From the NCBI RefSeq assembly GCF_018139145.2, contig NC_059487.1, positions 4,919,792 through 4,983,791 of the forward strand: a stretch of DNA of 64,000 bases, given 5' to 3'. The first letter of the stretch is position 1. Each line of letters begins with the position of its first letter. The translations under genes and the position numbers were made by a program. The notes under the pieces were generated by a model. It saw only the letters and a list, made by a program, of their open reading frames with translations. It was not told where the DNA came from and did no database searches. The stretch is from Gymnogyps californianus. Lineage: Eukaryota; Chordata; Aves; Accipitriformes; Cathartidae. This document shows positions 56,901-64,000 of this stretch, piece after piece.

Positions 56901-58839
56901 GTGGTAACTTTAGCAAATCTTTCGCATAGTCCTCTTTTATCACCCAACATGTCTTTTGTTTTCTAAGGGGAAACCGATTCTGTGTAGACAGCTGGGACTG
57001 GGAGCCTCCCCTTTTTCTTTTTTTTGGATTGAGAGTTGTTTGCATGCACGCTACATATATCTGAGCACACTCCTCTCCTGCAGTCCTGTTCAGGAATCAA
57101 TGTTTAGAATAATGGCTCTGCTTTCCTCTGAATTGAGCTGGTTAATAACTATTGCTGGGGAAATCAATCAGCTCTATGATATCTTATTACTTACGCTAAT
57201 TTAATCACAAGAAATGGGTCATTGCTTCAGTTCAGAGGGCAAAATGAGTATGTGTGGATATGAGAGTGTATAGAGAAAGAAGCAGAGGAAGGGAGACTTC
57301 ATGAATTGGCACACAAGGGGTAGAAATGGCATGGACTCTCCCAAGGCTGTAGGATGGATGACAGAGAGAAAACTCACATCCACTCTCTATAGTTCCTGGT
57401 AGTCTGTAGGTTATAGATCCATTTTTAATGTTGCTTTCGTGTTCCAAAGAATCTGATAGGTGGAGATAAATGAGAACTTTTCCTTTTTTCCTCCTCTCCA
57501 TTTTCTCTGTGTCTACACAGGCTAAAAGAGGAGGATGCAAAGGAACTGTTCATGTGTTGAGTGTGTAATAATTAAAAAGAAGGAAATGGTATATAAATAG
57601 GGTGCCTGAAGAAATAAGCTTAATTTACAAAATGTGCAAATTCAGCCTGGCAAAGATTGTCATAACATTTTCAAGCTCTTGTCTAAATTCTGTTTCCTCT
57701 CCTATATACCTGATTGTGTTATGTAAGACCTTTCCTACATCCTCTTGTTCCTAGTGGAGAGTACTACTTTTGTCCGTCACTACAGAAAGTAAATTAAAAT
57801 CAGTTTCTACACACTGAACTGTATCTCTGCTGTAAAAAATTTTCTCGAAAGAAGTCTTTCATTCAGAAAAAAGAAGGCGGTATCTGTTTTCTGGTATATC
57901 CAAGTGTTGAGTTCCAGAAGCTAAACAAAAGCCAAATATATTTAAGTGTAGCTGTGTAGAAAGTCATGCATCTCCATGATTTTTGTATAGGTACTTCTTT
58001 CAGGTAGCCCAGGTTCTCGCAACTGTAGATTTTACTCGGGTTCTGTTGGTTTTCTATGGTTTCCCCTCCAGTATAAGGGTGTAGATAAGACTGTTTACAA
58101 ACTTTCAGAAACATAACACCTGTTCTGGAGCAAAACCTTCCTGATGTTCCGGTATATTGTAAAAAGCAGTCCATGTTGGAGGAAAGGCAGTGAATAGCAT
58201 TTAGCAAAGTCTTAAATAGAATATTGTTTTGTGGTGACAAAACAGATGTGTTTTTAAAAGTACTGGCTGATCGTCCTTAATCCTTAAGGAATTACTTTCT
58301 CTGAAATAGTGGAATTGCTTTTCATGTTGGTCCGTTCCTAGGGGGAAGAAAAGAATCAAAAACTGACCCATCACATTATAAACACATGTCAGACTGTTGC
58401 TGAATCTCTCCATGCAAACGGCATCACTTTCCTGACAAATAGATCTTGGACACTGTTAGAAAAATAGAAAGCACTAGTGCTAACTGCACTAACGTTATCT
58501 AATTCACTTTATTAACTAGGTAATGAACTAAAGCCATCATGGTCTAATTGAAATAAATAAATACATTAAAACTGTGAATTAAAGTAACTGCATTTTGATG
58601 AGTTCGGGTTATTCATATTGCTTCAAAATGTTATTTTTAATCCAAACAATGCTGGACATCTCCTTGTGCCCCAGGGACAGTACAAAGTATGTTATTGGCC
58701 TCTATTTTTGTACCCCATTTACTTCACATTCACACTGCTTCCAGATGATTTTTTCCTAGCAAGATCTGATAACTTAAAAAGAAAAAGCAATAGAAGAATG
58801 AGGGAAATGTCAAGTAACATTAAAATAAGTACAAGAATT
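56901..58839. other. non-coding stretch
   Basis: No gene recognised. The 125-codon minus-strand frame at 57863-58240 and the 102-codon frame at 57232-57540 have no family resemblance and lie in AT-rich DNA. No repeats recognised. Confidence 0.55.
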
Positions 58840-58998
58840 TAGGTTTGTAGTGTTAGGTATCTCTAAAGTGCCTTTGAATGTCATAAGATTTTCAGGAGTG
58901 CTCACATTTAGCCTAACTCAGCTTCTAATGAATTTGATGGGAATTCTACTTAGGAACAATTTGGCTGATGCAGAGCTATTTTGAAATGTCTGCCCTAA
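58840..58998. repeat. sauropsid palindromic-repeat relic (long copy)
   Basis: The segment carries GTTAGGTATCTCTAAAGTGC, TTTGAATGTCATAAGATTTTC (in part), CAGGAGTGCTCACATTTAGC, CTAATGAATTTGATGGGAAT and TTGAAATGTCTGCCC in order. These fit the palindromic repeats with consensus GGTACCTAAAGTGCCTTTGAAAATC, CAGATTTTCAGAAGTGCTCAGCA and CTCCCATTGACTTCAATGGGA. Both an arm and the central CCATTGA-type core are visible, making it the most complete copy here. Confidence 0.5.
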
Positions 58999-60320
58999 GC
59001 TTATTTTTCATGAACTGCAGCATTTGATGCAATAATACTAAATGCATTTTAGTGAAGGTTTGCTGTGATCATGCAAGACTCCTCAATAAAAGAGTTGTCT
59101 TGTTTTGTCCATCCAACACACTGGCGGTCCTTCAGCGCTCTGTTACTCTTGTACATCTGCTGCATCCTGTTGCTTGGGGATTCCATGTTAACTCCAGGTT
59201 TGTTCTGGTCTTTGCGTTGTGTTAGACAGCTGAAAAGTATATTAACTTTGATCTTCCAGGGGGTCGATTTCTACAGTTGCTACAGAGATGCTTTTTCATC
59301 AGCAAGAGGGAGGTTGTAAGTGGGAGAAGAGTGCTTTCAAGACTCTCTTTGTGAAGCTGTATTCTGAACTGTGACTTGGAACTTTCTCTCTGAGGTTTCT
59401 TTTTCTCTCCTGACAAGGTTATGTGGCTTTATTTCATCCCCTTCTTATTCAGTTAGTGATCAGCTGGGCAGGTAGTAGTAATAACCTCTCTTCTTTTACA
59501 CTCTCTTTCATCCAAATGTGCCATTCTAACTTAAAGCAAGATGTGCAAGCACTCATAGTCTGGAGTTGTTTTCATTGGCAAAGGTAGAAAGCTAGAGAAA
59601 CTTTAACTGTTCTAGGTTTACACCGATTTAAACAGGGATATAACTTATACCTCTACATAGTTATGTCCACAAAGGTAAGTGACTGTTTGCTGGCTTTAGC
59701 CCGTGGCTATTGTCTGTGTTGGCCTCCTGCTTCTGTGTAAGAAGCAGTTTCAGGACAGAAGTCAAGATTTCTGCAGCCCCAAGGATGCTTGACCTGTAAG
59801 GTGAGGGAGTAAATCTTCACACTATGCAAGTTGATTAATCCTGGGTTTAATTTCTGTTTTTCTCTTTTGGCTGATAAAGTGCGTGGCCCTGTGTGTATCA
59901 GTTTGCAGATATCACTAAAGGAGCATAACCGAGTGCTTAAAAAAAACCAAACCAACCAACAAACAAAAAGACAAAGACTCTGGAATGAATACATTACTTT
60001 TGTGTGAAGCAAGAACATAAAATTACACACAAAGGAAAGCCCTTAGTCTCTAACCTACTACACTCCTGAAATACTCCAATGCCTCTATTAAGTTTATTAA
60101 TGAGGGCTGCGAGATCTTAACAGGAATGCTGGCACTGCCATTCTGCTCTGTTACTTTACGATTTGGGGGAAGGATTAATAATAGAGATGATTAATTGTAG
60201 GGCAGGGGTCCATGGAAGTTTGGGGGCAGAGAAAGAGGTTTCTTTTAATTTTTTTTTAAAATTCTAATTAATTCTATATCACCTGTTATATAACAGACTC
60301 CTGATATCAGCAGTGTCAGA
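58999..60320. other. non-coding stretch
   Basis: No gene recognised; open frames reach 107 codons without family resemblance. An A-rich (CAAA)n-type tract lies at 59939-59976. Confidence 0.55.
59939..59976 (+). repeat. (CAAA)n/(CCAA)n A-rich tract
   Basis: A short A run leads into AACCAAACCAACCAACAAAC and AAAAAGACAAAG, a low-complexity A-rich tract. No retroposon body is recognised in front of it. Confidence 0.8.
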
Positions 60321-60382
60321 AATCAGGGCCTGATCCTACTTCCCACTGAAATCGATGGGAGTTTTGTCATTGATGGAGCAGC
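60321..60382. repeat. sauropsid palindromic-repeat relic (GGGCCTGATCCT type)
   Basis: ATCAGGGCCTGATCCTACTT followed by CCCACTGAAATCGATGGGAG and TTTTGTCATTGATGG closely follows the consensus GGGCCTGATCCTGCTCCC, ACTGAAGTCAATGGGAG, TTTTGCCATTGACTTC. The left arm and the palindromic centre are well preserved; the right arm is lost. This is the clearest example of the class in the window. Confidence 0.6.
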
Positions 60383-60734
60383 TGAGCAAGTAACTTGCAA
60401 GAATTCATTTATTCAACAAATCTGGCTGCTGCTTCTGCTTATCTCTATTGATTGTACTCATGTCCAATCAGGTTTGCAGCATTAGGCGCATTACCTTACA
60501 ATAACAGGGTAATTCACTTGGGGCATGTTCTTACCAAGTCCTAGAATCCACACAAAGGTAAACAAAAAGTTTATCCCATGCAAAGTTGCCTTCAGTTTTT
60601 TCAGGGGCAGCCGCCTCTTTTGTTAATTGTATATCTGAAGGAACTGTATTCCCTTTTTGGCGTTGCCAGACTAAAACCAGAAAGGTGAAGCGACTTGAGG
60701 AAGTTTAGCTGGGACAATGGAAAGACGATGCAGC
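60383..60734. other. non-coding stretch
   Basis: Nothing recognised between the palindromic-repeat and SINE relics. Confidence 0.6.
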
Positions 60735-60845
60735 AACAAATATAAACTTTGGGCTTGGAAAACCTAGTTTCGGATTTCAGTTCTGCCACAAGCTTCTCTG
60801 CCACCTTCTGAGTGTAAGTCTATCATGTGTCAAATGACCCTCGGG
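60735..60845 (+). repeat. MIR-like SINE relic
   Basis: TTTGGGCTTGGAAAACCTAG, then TTTCGGATTTCAGTTCTGCC and ACAAGCTTCTCTGCCACC match in order the MIR-type pieces GGGCTCTGGAGTCAGACTGCC, TGGGTTCAAATCCCAGCTCTGCC and ACTTACTAGCTGTGTGACC. The B-box region (GTTTCGGATTTC) is visible; the A box and tail are not. Old and truncated, plus orientation. Confidence 0.5.
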
Positions 60846-62371
60846 TAGCCTTTCCTTATAGGATGTGATGTGGGAGCACAGATTCACCATAGGCAGCAAA
60901 GGTGTCTTGGTGCCGTGGAGAAGACTTGGGCAGGCAGCCTGGGCAGAGGTGTGCCCTCCTGCACTGCTGTGCTACTATCACTCGTGTGTAGCCAGCCAAG
61001 GGGGGAACCAGGAATAGGGTCGAGGTTCCTGTGGGCAGCCCCCCTCCCTGTGTCTGACAGCCTAGTAGTATGCATGCTTGGAAAAGGGGGGAAGAATGTT
61101 ATTTTCCATTTTCTAAGTGGGTGTCATAAACTGCAAAGACTAAAAAAGCATATATTGAAACATCTTCAATGAAACCTTTTCACAAACATGGAGTTCTGAC
61201 CTGGACCTGTATGTAGTTGAGTGTCCTCAGAGGAGAGCCAAGCACTTCTGCCTCCTTGTGGGACCAGGCTTTGTGTCCTCCCTCTCTCACGCCCAGCAGG
61301 AGCAGAAGAGCAGGTTTTGAAAAGGTAGAACATCTATGACTATAATTCTGGTTTGTAAATAAACCATCAAAGGGAACCTTTTGCAGGAGTGATTCTGCCA
61401 AGCTTAGCACAACACATCCTTTTGGTTCAGGCTCTTGCCTGGGCTGTGGGCCTGAAATCCTTGATTACTATTGCTTGTTTTTCTTTTTCCTTTTCTATTT
61501 TGCTGACACCCCGAAGCTTTTGTTTTCTGAATTCCTTCTCCACTTTCTATGTCTTACGATCACAGAAGATAGAGCAACTTGGTTATTAACCACTTGTTTT
61601 CCTTGCGCTGCAAATGCAATGTAAATATTTATCTCCTGGCCACTTCTTTTTTCATAACGTCATTCAAATTTTCCTCTGTTTAGGGTTCATTGTTTGCCCA
61701 GGCAAGTTATATGCTAGATTGTAGGAGTCATCTCTCTGGACTTTAGTGGAAGAGTGGTGATGGTGGAGCCAGCTGCTGACATGCCTAAAGAAATCCAGAG
61801 TTCCTTCCAGGTGATAGAGTTTAGTTCCGTAGCAGTAACTGATCTGGAGAACTAGAGGAGCCACCTGGGGGTACATCAAATATATGAGTCCTGTGATATA
61901 AATCTGTATGAAGTGGCAAGAAAGCAAGTGGTATAGACATGCAATACGTCCTGTGACAGCATCAGGTAGATATTAGGTCTTGGCTGTTTGGTTGTCTTAG
62001 TTGCTGGATTATCCACTGGACAGTCAGCAGTTAGAACAAGTCTTGGTCTGGTCCACTTTAGTGCTGTGCTTCTCATGGGAGGGAGGGAGGAGTAGCTGGT
62101 CACTGTTACTGAGATAACTAGACACCTCTTGTTCTCTCTGACGGTTTCCCTTCCAGGCCAGACCTTTCTTGGGTACCAAAATACTCTTCCCTGTAACACT
62201 GTATTGATAAAAACGTGCTCTGTTGAATGGCAAAGCACGAAGAATAGGTTGTGCTTTGTTATTTTCCCATATGGTCATGAAGAGGGGATGTTGAAATTAT
62301 CAGACCTTTTACTTTTAATCCAAAGCTTACTTTTGCTGATATTGTTATAATTCCTTCTCTTTCAACCACAT
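60846..62371. other. non-coding stretch
   Basis: No gene recognised. The 120-codon minus-strand frame at 61876-62238 and the 100-codon plus-strand frame at 60870-61172 have no recognisable domains. Confidence 0.55.
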
Positions 62372-62401
62372 CCCTCCTCCCCCCCCGCCCCCCTTTTTTT
62401 T
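62372..62401 (+). repeat. C-run/T-run low-complexity tract
   Basis: CCCTCCTCCCCCCCCGCCCC followed by CC and eight T is a pyrimidine-only tract apart from one G. Confidence 0.85.
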
Positions 62402-62535
62402 AAATTATTTGAAGAAAAGCAGAGCTAAGACACAATTTAGGACCAGTCAAACCTCTGTGGCTTCCTTTTGCGTAAAGAAGCTGAGTGCAAGATTCTGTGC
62501 AAACAGCTTTCTATTTATGTATATAAACTACTTTA

Positions 62536-62604
62536 TGGAGACCTCGATCCTGCAAAGAGCTCTGTGTATAACCCAATGAAGCACAGGATTTCTGCAGAGG
62601 GCAG
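62536..62604. repeat. sauropsid palindromic-repeat relic (GATCCTGCAAAG type)
   Basis: GGAGACCTCGATCCTGCAAA followed by GAGCTCTGTGTATAACCCAA and TGAAGCAC resembles the arm GGCCCCGATCCTGCAAAGAT...TTAACTTCAAGCAC of a common sauropsid palindromic repeat. The right arm is degenerate (CAGGATTTCTGCAGAGGGC). Confidence 0.45.
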
Positions 62605-62794
62605 AGCTTATAAATACAGCTTACAGCCTTCCCTGCGTTAGAAAACCATACTGCTTTAAACATACTGTTATAGTTTTAAGTCCTGAATCCTCTCAGATAT
62701 GGTTATATAAGGTTGCTTTCTAAAGATGTGTTCAATTGTGTATTCATAGTGACATAATTATGCTGGAGAAAGTAGTCTTTATACAAGTATAACT

Positions 62795-62910
62795 CAGTCT
62801 TCATTAATGTTTTTATCAGTATAACTTAACTGGTTTAAAAAAAAAAATGAAAAAAACGCAGACCTGAATACAGTATCCTTAGTCAATGTTTTTATCAGTA
62901 AAATCTAAAT
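62795..62910. repeat. diverged direct repeat, 79-bp spacing
   Basis: AATGTTTTTATCAGTA occurs at 62806-62821 and again at 62885-62900, with partly similar flanks (CAGTCTTCATT and TCCTTAGTC before; TAACTTAA and AAATCTAA after). It appears to be an old local duplication of roughly 80 bp with the intervening A-rich sequence changed. Confidence 0.6.
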
Positions 62911-63139
62911 ATACATAGAGGAGACTGAATACCAACAGTGCATTTCACAGTTAATTCCTGAGAGCGTTACACTTCAGTATAGTAAAAGCAATTGTTCAAT
63001 GGGTTTTAGAAACAGAAGTTGATTAATTTTACTTTTACAAGTGTTTGTCCTATAATTTAATCAAATTTATTGTTTTGCTTTAAAAAGTATTCCAACAGCT
63101 CCAGGTACTTTTTGGTTTATTTAGTCCCCCAAACAGACA

Positions 63140-63860
63140 TGGTAGGGCACAGTCTTTGCTGTTCTTAAATAAACACAGCGCTTATACCAACACTTTGCCT
63201 GCCTAACTTAGCATTCCCCAAAGTGCATGTTCGTCTGGTAACAGGGCTGTTGGGGAGATTACCCAAGTGATTGTTGCCCCTCCGCATGTTTGCAGGCAGA
63301 ATAATTAGTAGGCTTGTGAAACGCTTCGTTGAAATGAAGTCTGCTTTCATACGGCATTTGCTCATAGGAAATCCCACCACTGAAAAATCTGGTCAACTGA
63401 ATTCAAGTTTCAAAAGACTTTGGACTCTTAATGAAGCAAAGAATTGAACATTAAAACAGAATTTGGAACGAGAGGCTAAGCTAAGTTTGTTTGCCTGTCA
63501 GCTGGTTCCTTCAGTCACTTCTCTGTTATCAGCAGAATAATGTATGAAAGACGTCCTGTAAATGGGAGCCGTTCATTTCTGCTGGGGATTGCCGCGTTGT
63601 ACTGCTGTGTCAAGTTTCCAGATGTCACTGACTTCACAAAGCAGCACAGATGGAAACAAATAACAGCTCCCCTTTCCGCCTTGTGCTCTTGCAGAAGTTT
63701 GTTAGATAAGTAATAGGTGACTGGGACACATTGGCAAGCGGGGAATAGTCATTAATTATAGATTAATTGTACTCACATGTAGCAGCCAATCGCTGGTGGA
63801 ATGGGTGACTCTTTATTCCTCAAGTTGTCACTTAGTATATTTTTTGCGTATTTTGCATGA
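63140..63860. promoter_or_regulatory. candidate conserved enhancer-like block
   Basis: Repeat-free, motif-dense sequence includes GGCAGAATAATTAGTAGG, GAAACAAATAACAGC (SOX-like), TCATTAATTATAGATTAATT (paired homeodomain cores, TAATTA at 63753-63758) and CAGCCAATCGCTGG (CCAAT-type). CpG is moderately retained (CTCCGCATG, AAACGCTTCG, ATACGGC, TGCCGCG). A 71-codon minus-strand frame (63165-63380) is not recognised. It has the look of a developmental regulatory element, but conservation is untested. Confidence 0.3.
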
Positions 63861-64000
63861 ATTGTGGCAGAAGAGTCTTTTCAGAATTGATCTACAAATG
63901 TAGTGTGTGGACAGAAAGATGAATATGTCTTAAGAGATTTCTAGACAAAGGGCCTTGGGTCAGGCTAATGGAGAAAGGATGAGATTGGCTCTAGCACACA
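63861..64000. other. window end, nothing recognised
   Basis: The last 140 bases show no recognisable feature and may be part of a longer non-coding region beyond the window. Confidence 0.6.

Noticed and set aside
57863..58240. 125-codon minus-strand open frame
   Set aside because: AT-rich DNA, no recognisable family, no CpG or codon signal.
61876..62238. 120-codon minus-strand open frame, considered as a retroviral or transposon remnant
   Set aside because: No motif of any reverse transcriptase, gag, integrase or transposase could be pointed to, and no LTRs or inverted repeats flank it.
1..64000. CRISPR arrays, bacterial operons, riboswitches, rRNA, canonical tRNA, known microRNA seeds, U-snRNA
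   Set aside because: Looked for by eye; none present. The DNA has the character of a vertebrate nuclear genome.
1..64000. Intact endogenous retrovirus or active transposon
   Set aside because: No LTR pair, primer-binding site or uninterrupted pol-type frame was seen; all recognised elements are decayed fragments.

Overview
The window looks like nuclear DNA from a vertebrate, most likely a sauropsid and probably a bird. It is moderately AT-rich, and CpG is scarce except in a few short clusters. No open frame exceeds 160 codons and none resembles a known protein. There is no operon-like packing, rRNA or tRNA. The recognisable interspersed repeats are old: CR1/L3-type LINE relics, tRNA-headed MIR-like SINE relics, and pieces of the small palindromic repeats common in turtles, crocodilians and birds. 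I saw no Alu, B1, L1 or intact endogenous retrovirus. Few repeats and no young CR1 copies fit a bird better than a turtle or squamate. Family calls rest on remembered consensus sequences compared by eye.

Layout. 1-20 kb: mostly featureless intron-like or intergenic DNA, with a SINE relic (2.4-2.6 kb), a 21-base C run (3.6 kb), a possible regulatory element (15.7-15.9 kb) and an unusually CpG-retaining block (16.3-16.7 kb). 20-25 kb: CR1 3' ends at 20.05 and 24.9 kb, and between them a minus-strand pair of exon-like open segments (23.71-23.83 and 22.70-22.83 kb) whose phases are compatible, with a small CpG cluster between. 31-34 kb: a homeodomain-site-rich segment, a 60-nt plus-strand exon candidate with strong splice sites, and a long SINE relic. 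38.9-39.6 kb: a 630-bp antisense CR1 relic. 41-43 kb: candidate recursive-splice (ratchet) sites. 43-47 kb: short CpG clusters beside AT-rich, possibly conserved blocks. 51-56 kb: SINE relic, antisense CR1 (52.2 kb), likely enhancer-like block (54.6-55.2 kb), sense CR1 (55.3 kb) and a purine-rich block (55.9-56.9 kb). 58.8-64 kb: palindromic-repeat relics, a MIR-like relic and an AT-rich, conserved-looking block.

Interpretation. The simplest reading is the inside of a very long intron, or a gene desert near a developmental gene, with scattered candidate regulatory elements and ancient transposon debris. No protein-coding gene can be named with confidence, and I did not find evidence of a new biological system. 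The items most worth testing are the ratchet site near 41.04 kb, the 60-nt cassette-exon candidate at 32.27 kb, and the two-exon minus-strand candidate at 22.7-23.8 kb.
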